A DNA stretch of 64,000 bases from Mixophyes australis (Eukaryota; Chordata; Amphibia; Anura; Limnodynastidae), in assembly GCA_036250195.1 (NCBI GenBank), contig JAVHZZ010000002.1, positions 70,732,205 through 70,796,204 of the forward strand, given 5' to 3'. The notes below the pieces were generated by a model that did no database searches, was not told the DNA's origin, and saw only the letters and a program-made list of their open reading frames with translations. This document shows positions 1 to 11,699 of this stretch, piece by piece. The position numbers were made by a program, and so were the translations under genes. Position 1 is the first letter of the stretch. The number at the start of each line of letters is the position of its first letter.

Positions 1-790
1 GAGTTACCAGTTGGTTTTTGACAGGACATCTATCAATATAAATAACGCACAAGTGTATTGAACAGTAGCATGCGTCTCCTCAACATATGAGGCATCATTC
101 AGCATCTCCCAGGGGTCACAGGTCTTACACTGACCAATGAGCACCCAGCTGTAGCACTTGATGACTGCTGTGACAGGTTACAATGACTGATAGCAGCAAA
201 GAGCTTTAATTATCAGAGAACACAACACAGAGACAATGTAAGCAGTAACTTTTGTAGAAATCCCACTTGTCCCTGGGTGTATTTAGTATTGATATACTTC
301 TAACAAAATAACCAACTGAGGTTGTAGAATTTCACACAGAAAAGGACATTAAACTACAATGTAGGACATGTAGGACAAGGTAACCATGTGTATTTTGATG
401 GCATTTTTTAATCAACCATAAAGAGAAGACAGGATTATCAGGATTATCAGGATTTTTCACCCAATGTAATCTTAGTGTTAAAGGGGAAAGCCGCTTCAGA
501 GGATTCTATTGGGTAAGCGGATTTCTTCATTTTTGTTTCCGATGAATATGACAAACAGCATTGGATACAATTGTATCTACACAGCAGCACAGCAATGGCA
601 ATGGAAATACATATCTGCCTGGACCATTAAATATGCTGCAGGTGGAGTTCCCTTTTAAGGTCTAGTTTCGGACAGTGTGGGATTTTCCTTACGCTGGGAA
701 CATATAATCAAATCAACAAAATGATTGTTCTTCCAAGTGCCTTTTTGCACAATGTTGATATGTGGCCCCAACTGTAAAGCCACAATATAT
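1..790. other. Non-coding, no feature recognised
   Basis: AT-rich single-copy-looking DNA with no ORF or repeat signature that I can support. Confidence 0.6.
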
Positions 791-1000
791 TTTATTTATC
801 TGACTCAGGCCCGGCACTACCATTATGCAGCTGCCTAGGGCACTGGGCTTTTAGGGGCGCTCCGGTCGCCCAGAAAGAAGAAATTTCTCCGGCGCTCATG
901 GGTGATGGAGAGCAGCTGGCACAGAGCACACAGCCACTTCCTGTCAGCTGCCTGCTCACCAGGGCCTGATTAAGGCTTCCAGCCACCCTAGGCTAATATA
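791..1000. repeat. Likely interspersed repeat fragment (GGCCCGG/CTAGGGCAC type)
   Basis: GC-rich island inside AT-rich DNA, with phrases such as GCAGCTGCCTAGGGCACTGG that resemble dispersed vertebrate repeats. The family is not identified. Confidence 0.3.
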
Positions 1001-1178
1001 CCAGTTGCTGCCCGTCAACCATCGATCAAGAATGTGTATACACACACAATGGTCAAAGTGGAGATTTAGAGTAGTTATACACTACAGACAGTGGAAGTGG
1101 CATACCACCGCCTACCAGCCCAAAAAATATATATATATATATATCAGCAAGATCCCAAAACACGATAGCACAAGTCCT

Positions 1179-1219
1179 CAACGCGTTTCGTCTTATCAAA
1201 ACAAGACTTCATCAGGAGG
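1179..1219 (-). ncRNA. Hammerhead-ribozyme-like motif of the Penelope-like element
   Basis: On the - strand CTGATGA (1215-1209) and GAAA (1189-1186) flank a stem whose arms GTCTT/AAGAC (1207-1203 and 1194-1190) pair perfectly. These are the two conserved core strands and stem II of a hammerhead. One extra A (1208) sits between CTGATGA and the stem, which departs from the strict consensus. Penelope-like elements are known to carry minimal hammerheads in their repeats. Confidence 0.5.
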
Positions 1220-1693
1220 TAGTATGATGTGTGACTCTCCTGGTCACAGATTTAAATAGTGTGCGCCCCGCCATCTTGCACCTGCCTGGGACATAATAAG
1301 GTGTGCCTATATCGCTAGGCTACAATAAAGCTGTCAATTCGTACTTAATACGTTTGTGCAGAGTTCAATGACCATGCTTAGCAAAGCGGACATAACAAAG
1401 TACATATATACCAAGATAAACACAAGTAAATAAAAACAACAATATTAGCTAAAAGTAATAAGATAAAATAAAAGTATGTAAAGATATATATATAACCCAA
1501 CAATATACACATTTATGTAATAAACACAATATGTAAAGATAAAAATTAAAATACCGGATAAAAATGTAGTAAGATGTAACTAACAATCATATCATAAAAC
1601 AACATGATACTTAGTGCAACACATATAGCTACATAAAACAGGATATATGAAATAACTATATAATATATGGATGCTAGAGACTTGATCAAATAT

Positions 1694-2218
1694 CTACAAA
1701 AAAGGGGCTATTTCGTAATTATCATTAAACCCTTGAGGCATAAGTGTACCCAATGTATAAATCCAAAACATCTCTCTTTGGGAGAGAAGTTTTTACAGAT
1801 CTCCACCTCTATCACCCAACTCAACATGTTCTAATGCCATAAATTTTAAATATTGGGGATCCGAATAGTGAACTTCTTTGAAGTGTTGTGAGATTGAGTG
1901 ACTAGTTACTTGATTCTTGATATTTCTCACATGCTCTTGAATTCAGATTTTTAACGGCCTTTTAGTCTTGCCTACATATTTGTATCCACAAGGACATTCT
2001 AAAAGGTATATGACCGATATAGACAGGCAATTCATTAATTGTTTAACTTTAAAATTCTTACTATTATTATGATTAAAAAACACTTTGTTCATGGGGGCTG
2101 TATATTTACAGATATTGCACTGATTACATCTAATGCTCCCTTTTGTATCCAGAAAGGTGAAATGTACCACTTCTGCAAAGAATCCTTCCAAACGACTTGG
2201 GGCCAATATATCTTTCAA
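1694..2218 (-). pseudogene. GIY-YIG endonuclease remnant of the Penelope-like element
   Basis: IYLLECPCGYKYVGKT is the GIY-YIG core of Penelope endonucleases, preceded by cysteine pairs (CNQCNICKY). Homology-like text continues past the frame break near 1943 to a stop at 1694-1696. Confidence 0.8.
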
Positions 2219-2478
2219 GTTAAGGTTCTTTTTAAAAAAAAAATCGGAGACTTCGAAAGAATATCATGCAGAATGGGGTCTTTCCTCAACACATTCCAAT
2301 GTTTAGACAAGACTGATTTAATTTTACTTTCTCCACTACAGTAAGTGGTGATAAATGAAACGTCTTCATTCTTACTATTCTTCTTAGTATAAGATAAAAG
2401 TTTTTGTCTATTAAGATGTTCTGTTTTTGCGATGGCATTATCTAATAGTTCTGGATAGCCTCTCTTTTGGAATCTTTC

Positions 2479-2931
2479 TTAGTAAACATTTAGTTGCTCT
2501 TTGCAGTGGGTGGTATCGCTGCAGTTCCTCTTAATACGATAAAATTGGGAATAAGGGATGTTAGTCTTCCATTTCTTAGCGTGGGAGCTCTTAAAATGTA
2601 AGTAACCATTAGTATCTACAGGTTTGATGAAATTCTTTGTAATGAATTTTTCATCCTGTACTATAAGGAAGAGGTCAAGATATTCCACGCTTACTGGATC
2701 ACATTTCATTGTGAATTTAAGATTGTAGTCATTTTCTCCAAAATACTGCATAAAATCATTAAGAAATTGAGTATCTCCTTTCCAAACTATTATGTCGTCA
2801 ATATATCTTTTAAACAAAATAATATTATCCGAATAAGTATTTGAACTGTAGATATATTGGTCTTCCCAAACGCCCCTAAATAGATTTGCAAAACTGGGAG
2901 CAAAAGTTGTGCCCATTGCGGTTCCGCACAA
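2479..2931 (-). pseudogene. Penelope-like reverse transcriptase fragment
   Basis: A 150-codon open stretch holding RT motifs around YIDD (codons about 42-45) and the downstream thumb-like SQFYRIKR. The expected finger/palm N-terminus is missing. It is separated from the endonuclease part by frame breaks near 2220-2480. Confidence 0.85.
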
Positions 2932-3049
2932 CTGGAGATAAAAATCAAGAAATTTAAAGATAAAGATAGAGAGAGGTAATTTCTCTCCCCTTCCTCTTCC
3001 TGCTGGGTGCGTCTTAGTATGACCACACTGCTGCTTGTCACTGCTCTTC

Positions 3050-4060
3050 CCAGCCAGAAAACTGTGACTGGGCTTAGTGATATAGATAGACGATCTGAGG
3101 TAGTGTAAATGTACTATAAACCTTCCCTATAGTCATACAGATCAGTACCGGATATCCCATGACAATACAGTATATAGTAGAACAGTGTGATAGACCAACT
3201 TCTATTATACAATTTGACAAGGTACAAAAAAGTACTTTGTATTATAGCAAACTATCTGTTTACCTTACAGTTAATGCACAAGAGTACATAGTGTGTACCC
3301 ACAAGCATGTGTATATGTATTAGAAGCCTAATGGGACATATTTAAATGGTATATTTACATATTTATGAAGACTTACTTTACTTTGTCCATGCTCGGTGTA
3401 TATTGGTTCCTGTCATTGCATGTGATAAGATGTAGCACCTGAACCACGTTTTAAAACTAATCTAATTGAATTATATACGGTACTTAAAATATTTCCATTG
3501 TTTTTTTTTCCAGAGAACATCCTTTCCCTCTGTGCGGCGGCGAATCCAGAGGGGGTGAATCCCTCCCTACCAGGGGCGGGCTACCTGGAGTCGCCCTCCA
3601 CACAGATGTGCCAGGAGGCTGAGAGGCAGGAAGAGTATCCTGCCTGGCTGCTCCAATTGTGTTTTAAACATATTGGGAGCACCCAGGGAGGATCCCCGGC
3701 TTGCTTCCGAGCCACCAGGTGCAGTCTAGATCTGCCCCAGCTTGTGTTCTCCTCCTGCTCCCCCTATTTCTCCATCTGTACCATAGCCCTCACGTTAGGT
3801 TAACGGACATTTAAGAAGGGGTGAACTTATAAAGTAGTGTGGTTCATTGAGTGAATGACTGTCTCTGCTTCCATGAAAAGGCAATTAACTTGGATATATC
3901 ATACAAATACAGCGCTGAGGCAAAAATAAATATCAGTAAATTAGATCAAGGACAACCCTAGATGTTCCTGACTATACACTATGTAAAAGGACATCTAAAG
4001 AGAGTCAAAATCTTAAAAACAATAAAATGTTTATTAAAATACATACATGTACTAAATCAT
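3050..4060. other. Non-coding, nothing assigned
   Basis: No gene recognised. 3498-3803 is an open frame after a pyrimidine tract, but it has no recognisable protein and is GC-richer than its flanks, so it may be a repeat insertion. Confidence 0.5.
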
Positions 4061-4079
4061 GAAAAAAATAAAATCAAAA

Positions 4080-4130
4080 TACAGATTCTTTGTAACAGTA
4101 CATTATCCTGCCTTAGGGAATCAAATACAT
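4080..4130 (+). repeat. Short dispersed repeat, copy 1
   Basis: GATTCTTTGTAACAGTA followed by CCTGCCTTAGGGAATCAAA recurs nearly unchanged at 8506-8549. The family is unknown. Confidence 0.6.
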
Positions 4131-4139
4131 GTATTTATT

Positions 4140-5545
4140 TGAATATTGGTGTGCCATCCAGAGTAACTATCAGTGGTTTGTATTGTTGCGTCTAAGTGCT
4201 GTGATCTTGTGCGACTGACCCGGAGTGATATCTCCGTGGAGGATACTCTGTCTATGTACTCATAGGTTTCCCCTTTGTGCTTTGATTTCCTCCCAGTCTA
4301 AAGAAATATTGTTTGGTCAGTTGGCTTGTGACTAAATTGGCCCTGGTCCACCCAGACGGCTAAAAAACCTGCGAGTAAATCTTTCACCTAGACATAAGTG
4401 TACTTTGTATTGTGACTCACATTCATAATTTATTATTTTATTTTCTATTATTAATCACTGATTAAAAATTAAATAAAAAGTATGTATGTATATAGTTTAG
4501 ATTTAATTTATTTAACCCACTCTATCTTATTGTGAGTCTATATGTTATCAATATTATGCAACTGGTATACAGGGATTTAGAGATAGATGCAAGTTGTAAT
4601 TTTGCATGTCACAAAAAAATTGTTGCAATGTACATCATCAAAGTCGTATAATTGGATGAAAGAGTATATTGATTAATGTTGTTTTACCGTGCGACTGCGA
4701 TCAGTATGCCACATTTCATGGCGCAATCGCACACTAAAGCATGCACGCGCACACTCATTTTCACATTCACTTTTATATGTAATTTAATATTTATAATGGT
4801 TCCACTCCACAGTCGTTTATGAGCAGATGTTATTTGGTTTATAGTTCTATATTATAAGGTTATATGTACACTTTAGTGATATTTTAAGTTCAGGTCACGG
4901 GAAGCATGTTTGGCATCATTCTAATCCCCTATTTATCCGCAGAAAGGATCGCACATTGTGTGCGCTAGTTATTGATGATGGGAAATAAATTATTAGAATG
5001 ATATTGTCTGTGTAATTATAATAGACCAGTTTGAACCAGTTCTTGGCGGGAAAACTAAGTAAGCATCATCTGGAGAGCTGACCCCACCCTTGGAATGCTG
5101 ACCCCTACCCTTGGAGGGGGTTGTTTGAACTGACCTATGGACTGCATTACACTGGACCTTCCTGAAGCCTGAACCTATGGAAACTTGCCAAATCATCTGC
5201 ATTGTCTTTACTGTATCACTAAATGTATATATACAGCTACCTGGAATCAGCTAAGACAGTCACTCTGACCACAGTCTTCAAGAATGAAGAACTGTACCTG
5301 GTACCAGTGGAGCGCAGCATATATATGTATGCATCATGTATCGGCTGTACTGTACTTATTTATTGAACTGCTAAACTTTTGCTGAATAAATTGCTTGTGC
5401 TTTGGAACCACACAAATCGCATAGACAATGCTTACTGGAAAACAATGAAATTACTTAAACAACATGCACAAAACTTGTGCCAGTAATTTCAGCTGCACTT
5501 ATCTAACCCTTGTGGTCCTTTGTGGTTTGAGAGATGGATCAGGGA
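4140..5545. other. Non-coding, nothing assigned
   Basis: AT-rich DNA with no coding signal or recognised repeat. Confidence 0.5.
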
Positions 5546-5550
5546 AGACA

Positions 5551-5715
5551 TCAGAGGCGTAACTTAGAATTCTAGCGCCTGGGTAGAGAGACAAATGCCG
5601 CCCCCCTAGCCCTCAATTTTAACCAAATGAACCTAAAATATTCCTAAATTGCGCCCTCCTTCAGCGTTGCGCCCTGGGTGGTCGCCCCTGTCGCACAGCC
5701 CTAGTTACGCCCTAA
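5551..5715. repeat. Small inverted-repeat (MITE-like) element
   Basis: Ends GAGGCGTAACTTAG and CTAGTTACGCCCT are inverted copies over about 12 bases, enclosing about 140 bp of C-rich sequence (GCGCCCT repeats) unlike its AT-rich flanks. Confidence 0.5.
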
Positions 5716-5719
5716 GGGG

Positions 5720-6790
5720 AGTTCATGTGTAAGAGCAGTACAGGGTATGTTGATGCAAGTTAACCACACCCCTCTGAGAACATATTTAGGAAGGAGTAGT
5801 TCCACCTGAACTGTATGTTTTGTGGGTGTATTTTTGGCCCCTACACAAGCTCTATGTCTGCCATACAAGAAATACTCATTGGTTACATTCATATTTGCAG
5901 TTCAGACGTGCGTAAGCGAAATGCAACTCTAAATAAGTTTCCTATGATATAACCCAGTTATCTTTTAATTTATGAAACTACTCTGTTTCCCCTCAGAGGG
6001 ATTGGATATTGTGTTCAACATCTGTTAATCCCAAATATTAAAAGAGGTTCTAGACTTGCTAGTAGATCATAAATCCAAAACTGACATTTCACCAAATGTC
6101 TAATACATAAAATTAGACTTTATTTTATATTTACATTTTATTAAATTGGTTACACTGTACAAAAATTGACGTTGCATATAAAAAGCGCTGTAAACAAGCA
6201 GATAAAAACTTGGATATAAATCTATATATAAATTTTGAGCATTTGAGGATATAAATATTTGCAATAAAAAAAAAATTAAAAAAAAGTTTAAAAAATGCTG
6301 TACAAAAGATTTTTTTAGAAGATATTGAAGTTTTCATTTGGTCCCATTAGGTAGATTTCTGCAAAAGAAATACAAAATATATTTAGCAATGTGGAGTCCT
6401 ACCCGAGGCGAGCTGGATTCTAACTGATCTCTAAGTTTTGGTCATAAAATTTAGGTTCTAAGAAGAGTTCAGGTGTTGTGTTTTAGGGAGGGATGGATAG
6501 TTTGACGGCTCTTGATAAAAAAAAATAAAAAAATGAATGAATCACCTGTGTTAACACCTGAAAATATCAATGCCTTTTTTTTAAAAGAACTAATAACATT
6601 CACAAATACATATGTAAAAATTCTAGGTACTTATTAGGACTGAAGATATTTGAGCTAAGTCTATTAACATGGGGGAACTACAGCTACCTTACAACATTGC
6701 AGTTATCCAGTCAAATCTACTATGAAACATTAGGGTTAACCTGCAGAGCATGTCCAATAGCAGAGAACAATCGTTTTATACGGATGCAGA
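5720..6790. other. Non-coding, nothing assigned
   Basis: AT-rich with long A and T runs (for example 6260-6300). Open frames here are short and compositionally biased. Confidence 0.5.
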
Positions 6791-6794
6791 GCAA

Positions 6795-6871
6795 ATGTAA
6801 ATACCATGGTCTTATCTGTGAGGAGTTTGTATGTTCTCCTTGCGTTTGCGTGGGTTTCCTCTGGGTGCTAA

Positions 6872-6925
<54 letters not shown>

Positions 6926-7045
6926 TGTGTGTGTTAGAGAATTTAGACTAAGCCCCAATGGGGCAGGGACTGATGTGAGGGAGTTCTCTGTACAGCGCTG
7001 CGGAATCAGTGGCGCTATATAAATAAAAAGGTGAAGATGATGATA
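6795..7045 (+). repeat. V-SINE-like element, 5'-truncated, expanded GT run
   Basis: Carries the family body GAGTTTGTATGTTCTCC, GCGTTTGCGTGGGTTTCCTC and the tail CAGCGCTGCGGAATCAGTGG, with (GT)n at 6874-6934 replacing the middle. It ends in GATGATGAT. Confidence 0.75.
6874..6935 (+). repeat. (GT)n microsatellite
   Basis: About 30 GT units with one T interruption, inside a SINE. It accounts for the Cys/Val and Thr/His open frames on both strands. Confidence 0.95.
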
Positions 7046-7127
7046 TAGTAATAGTTCCATAGGTATAGAAAACTGACTTGTGCATATTATTAGTAGCTGT
7101 TTGGTAGAAGGCAATTTGTATTGTAGG

Positions 7128-7935
7128 TTTATTATTATTTTTTTTCTAAGGCACCACAAGATTTCTACAGTGCTGTACAGTTTCCAAACAAAAAAGTAGA
7201 CCATATAAGGTAACAAACAACAAGTATTAGTGAGACTTCAAAAGCAACAAACAAAGTCAATACCAGTGTAACTGGAGCAGAAGAAATAAGTATTAAGACA
7301 GGAGGGCAGAGGGCCCAGTTCGTAAGAGCTTACAACCTAAGGGAGAGAAAACAGACAACAGGCACAAGGGGGAGTAAGTGGAGGGGATCAAGGGCAGGGG
7401 GAGCACACAGAAGGGACGGGGATGAGAGGGTGAGGTAAAAAAGCATAGAAAGATGGTCAGGCAGATGGCTGGTAGACTTTTAACAGGCGAGTTTTCAGTG
7501 CCCATTTGAATGTGCACAGACTAGGGGAGAGTCGGATATGACGAGGGAGGTCATTCCAGTGGAGGGGGGAAACCTGGTAGAAGTCTTGGATTCGGTAGTG
7601 GGATATGGTGATCAGAGTGCAGGAGAGGGTACAGTCATTGGCTGATCGCAGGGGACGGGAGGGAGTGTGTATGGAGAGGAGGTTAGAGATGTAAGGAGCG
7701 GTGGAGTGAGAGAAGGTCTTGTAAGTGAGAGTGAGGAGTTTGAAGAGGATTCTGTAGGGGAAGGGGAGCCAGTGTAAGGTAAGGCAGAGAGGGGAGGCAG
7801 AAGAAGAACGGCGTGAGAGGGAGATAAGTCTGGCAGGAGGTAAACCATGCAAGGACAGAGCCAGAGAGGCTAAAAGAGAGAGGGGTCTGCAGCAAGAGGG
7901 GGTGGTCCACGGTGTCGAAGTAGTCCTCCATTGCG
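7128..7935 (-). mobile_element. L2/CR1-type LINE 3' end, degenerate
   Basis: On the - strand, frame fragments read LHWLPFPYRILFKLLTLTYK, APYISNLLSIHTPSRPLRSA and WNDLPRHIRLSPSL…FKWALKTRLL, the conserved C-terminal tail of L2/CR1 reverse transcriptases. Upstream is DTVDHPLLLQ…GSVLAWFTS from the RT core. The frames are shifted relative to each other. The 3' end at low coordinates carries GGCACCACAAGATTTC-type tail sequence. Confidence 0.85.
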
Positions 7936-8502
7936 TAACACTGCCATAATCTGGTACATGTAAAGTTACTTACATGTAATAGTGTCCTCTTACCAAAAGG
8001 ATCGCTGCTATATCCCAACAAAAGCCTATTTGTCCCTCTTCCTACAGAGGTCAGCACAATAAGCACAATCACCCACTCCGTAATGAAAAAGTGTTCTCTG
8101 GTATCAGACCATTCTTTCCTTTCTGTCCTGCTCATCAATGAATAAACCGCCCCTGATCAATCCTCTTCACAGCTGATCACGGGTCTGGAAGATGTTTAGT
8201 AAACTATTGAAAAGCGGCTACGATGGAAAAGTGGCTGAAATCTGCATATATTAGTAAGAAGATAGTAATATTTCAGCAAGGCAAAAAAATATTTTTGGAT
8301 CGATTTAAAAACAAAGATAAAAAAACCTATACCCGTCTGAGTGAGCTGTGGTGTATTAACAATGTAACATTTAGTCCTTACCTGTTCATTAGCGTGGTTG
8401 GCTGGGACAAGGTTCTTCTCTCTTGATGTTCTATTACTGGACGGTAAGTACGGCTGTAAGTACGGCTGTTCCCGAGTGTGTAAGCACATTGCCATTTGCT
8501 CA

Positions 8503-8552
8503 AGATTCTTTGTAACAGTAAGTACATCACCCTGCCTTAGGGAATCAAACGA
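8503..8552 (+). repeat. Short dispersed repeat, copy 2
   Basis: Shares two blocks of 17 and 19 bases with 4080-4130, separated by 9-12 bases in each copy. The flanks do not match. Confidence 0.6.
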
Positions 8553-8889
8553 GGCAAAAGACACATATGTCTCAATTAATTTATTGATGTGCTCTATACT
8601 TATTTTTAAGATTTTAAAATGCATACAAGAAATAACATCCTATACAAACTAAAACTAGCATAAAATAAATCTATCTGATCTAAAACCTAAACATCCCATA
8701 ATTGTGTGGTGCCATGCATCAAAACGTGACAGTATAGTTCAATCATACAGGCTTCATTCTCTCAGGAAGTGGTTGAGTCTCTGACCCATCAAAGTTTCTC
8801 CATCAAGAAACCACAGTGTAGCAATTATTATATTAGTCGCTCACAGGCGCCCCAAGCTTCAAGACTAGTCAACCCAAACTCCCACAAGG

Positions 8890-9640
8890 AGGAAGACCTC
8901 CCATAATAAATTGATTGAAGTTAGGGATGCTCTCAACAATGAAACTTCGCTCTCACAAGAGATATTCAGTCAGTCAAAATCTTCCGTCAGTGACCACACA
9001 GCATATCTCGATTTAGCCCATCTGGACCACATTTTAAAATATTTAGGCATAGTGTATGATTGGCAAGTAAACCTTTCGTGCCACAGTGCCTCATTAACCC
9101 AGGCAACCCAGTTACTGAAACTAGGCCCTTCCCGCGCCATCCACATTCTGGCAATTATTACCTTGGCCAGAGAAAAGGGATATATCAGGTTAAGCAAAAG
9201 TTCAAGTCCAACATGCAGGTCTTAGGGAATAGTAAAGGGACAGTTATATCTGTATTATTCACACCAGCCACCACCTCTGACCAGAAGCTCCCAACTACAG
9301 GACAGCTCCAGAGCATGTGCCAAAAGGTAGCAGGGGAGTCACCACATTTAGTGCAGTCGGAATCAATCCTGACACCCATTTGGCACAACCTGCGAGGAGA
9401 ATAATAAACTCTGCAGGATGTAAAGATGAACCTGCCTAATCCTAGTACATGAGGTGGCCTCCTTGGCTCTATCCAACATGTAACTCCAATCTTCATCTTG
9501 CAGAAGTCCTAGATCCACCTCCAACTCAAATCTCAATCGCCCCAGACCACTGGTAGTCAGGAGTGGTAGGATATTAGCCTAGCGCACAGAAATAGTCCTG
9601 ACCAAACCCATCTGCTAAAGGAGAACTTTAAGAGGGGCTG
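8890..9640 (-). mobile_element. L1/Tx1-type LINE 3' fragment
   Basis: On the - strand, RVYYSPRRLCQMG, CTKCGDSPATFWHMLWSCP and VGSFWSEV are the cysteine/histidine C-terminal domain of L1-clade ORF2 proteins. FSLAKVIIARMWM follows in another frame. It is truncated at both ends with frame breaks. Confidence 0.8.
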
Positions 9641-11440
9641 GGCCAAGTTTAACCTCTAACCCTGAACTATGTCATTATGAGGGGTGACAGAGATCCATCA
9701 CAGCAGATTAGTAGCTGCTACACATATAACATTGCATACTCACCTCTGTGGTGTTGGCACTGCAGGGTAGCTGAGGGAACATTGTACCTTAAACAGAGGA
9801 AGTGTCACTTAGCTCACAGGTAAGACAAGATAAACACATAGATAACATTGTGCCAGAACAGTGTAACAAGGTGTTCTCATCTGCTCTAAGAGAAAGATAG
9901 GGTGGAAATTATTTATTCATCAAATACATTTTTATTGATCTATAACCTGATGGCATTAATCTGTGCAGCACCATGTCAGTCCAATAACCACAGTTAACTG
10001 TCAGTATTAATATACACAAATCTATTGATAAATTGTTTAAAAAGGACACTGTAAATAAATGGTGGAGTCGATCCTCTGAATCCACCTTCCTCCGCACCAA
10101 GCATTCCAGCGAGCACACTGGAAGGAAGTCCTTAGTGTAAGACGCCCACCATTCAGGTACAGGGATTGGGTGCAGGACATTCTGCCCCCTTCTGCTGCCC
10201 CTGGCTATTCCCATCACTGGTTGCATTCTGCAGGAGAGAGTGTACTGACTGACAGAGGAGTAATGGCATGAGAGGAACAATAGTATGACTCCCTCCCCTG
10301 TCCCCTACACCTCACATGCTGTACAGTGGTAGCAGGAAGGGGCAGGAGACTCAGGTCACTCTGCACTCAATTACTGCAGAACAGCCAGTGACTAGAGTGC
10401 TGGAGGAAGAGGGGGGCATGTTGGGGACCAAAAGGCAAGACAAGATCTTCACCTCTGTCAGCTCTAGGACGGAGAAGCCTGAGACAAGGTTATCACCTCT
10501 TTGGAGAATAGTCTTTTTTGGGAAGATCTATATGAATGGAATTGTCCTTTATAGAGTTTAATGAAGTGTGGTGCAATGAGTATTTGGTGTTCAGCACAAC
10601 CCTACAGAAGGGACTTTTTCCTACACATTCAGTATTTAATACAGTACTACCATTTCCAGAGGGCAAGTCTTAGAGGGTACATAGACTACAACCAATATGA
10701 ATCATTAACTATGTTATGGGGGTAATGTACACTATTTAATGATAATATTAATATACCATCTTTACAAATGTAGGCTTATGTATGAAGTCCAAATCGCACT
10801 ACTTTATCTCCAATGCCAGGGCTCCTAGTTTATAAACATGTTTTCAAGCTAACAAATAGAAATACTACCACAAACAAAGAATGACATCACGGCAATACCT
10901 TCTGACTCTGAGCAAGTCTGCTGCCGGTCACATCTCCTGGTACAACTGGCAGCGGCGGGTCTTGTGTACGTTTAAGCGGGTGCATGTTGGTGCTAATATA
11001 TTTCATACATTCATCTAGTGTGAAACAGATGTGAGAGCATGTACCCTGAAGCACAAAGCAGGCTGCGTGGAGCTTCTGAAAGAAAAAAGGCAAAAAATAA
11101 ATAAATTGCACTATGGTAGGCAAAAGTACATTGTTCTCCGTGTTACTATTTGCCAATGTTCCAATCAGCAGGGCTATTACAAAAGACAGGAAAAAATCTC
11201 AAGCAGGGAATGATACATTGTATAACATTTATAATGGCAGACAGTTAAAAAGCAGATAAATTAAAATGTAAAAACAATTTGAAATGGCTTTTTGTCTATT
11301 GAGCTAGACAGCAAATTACTTCCAACAAAGCAACATGGTGTAAGAGGGACTAGTTACATTTTCTACAGAACCCAAGCAGCTTCAGATACGCTTACAATAA
11401 GCTATACTGCACTAAAACGCAAATAAAAGTGCATGAAAAC
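9640..11440. other. Non-coding, nothing assigned
   Basis: Mixed-composition DNA with no recognised gene. The short open frames near 9909-10561 have no protein signature. Confidence 0.5.
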
Positions 11441-11445
11441 CAAAT

Positions 11446-11682
11446 CACCCACTGCCCTAAAACCACAGGCCCATACACCCACTGCCCTAAAACCACATGC
11501 CCATACACCCACTGCCCTAAAACCACAGGCCCATACACCCACTGCCCTAAAACCACAGGCCCATACACCCACTGCCCTAAAACCACAGGCCCATACACCC
11601 ACTGCCCTAAAACCACAGGCCCATACACCCACTGCCCTAAAACCACAGGCCTATACACCCACTGCCTTAAAAAGAACCAGCA
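11446..11682. repeat. 30-bp tandem minisatellite, about 8 units
   Basis: The unit ACTGCCCTAA + AACCACAGGC + CCATACACCC repeats at 11451, 11481, 11511, 11541, 11571, 11601, 11631 and 11661 with only rare substitutions. Because 30 is a multiple of three, several frames on both strands stay open and give artificial repeat proteins. Confidence 0.97.
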
Positions 11683-11699
11683 ACATACATGACCTGCAC

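Larger units (their letters stand above)
1130..2945 (-). mobile_element. Penelope-like retroelement, 5'-truncated and frameshifted
   Basis: Reading on the - strand from 2931, the reverse-transcriptase part shows GTTFAPSFANLF, YIDDIIVWKG (the RT catalytic motif) and SQFYRIKRNC, the pattern typical of Penelope RTs. Further downstream (2218-1943) is IYLLECPCGYKYVGKTKRPL, a GIY-YIG endonuclease start. Sequence around 1900-1694 still reads as the rest of that domain in shifted frames and ends near a TAG at 1696-1694. The non-coding tail contains a hammerhead-like motif and a TA microsatellite. The RT N-terminus is missing and frames are broken, so this is a dead copy. Confidence 0.85.

Noticed and set aside
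3498..3803. Possible exon after a pyrimidine-rich AG
   Set aside because: The frame lacks recognisable protein similarity, donor and partner exons.
6697..7216. Cys/Val-rich and Thr/His-rich open frames
   Set aside because: They are translations of the (GT)n microsatellite.
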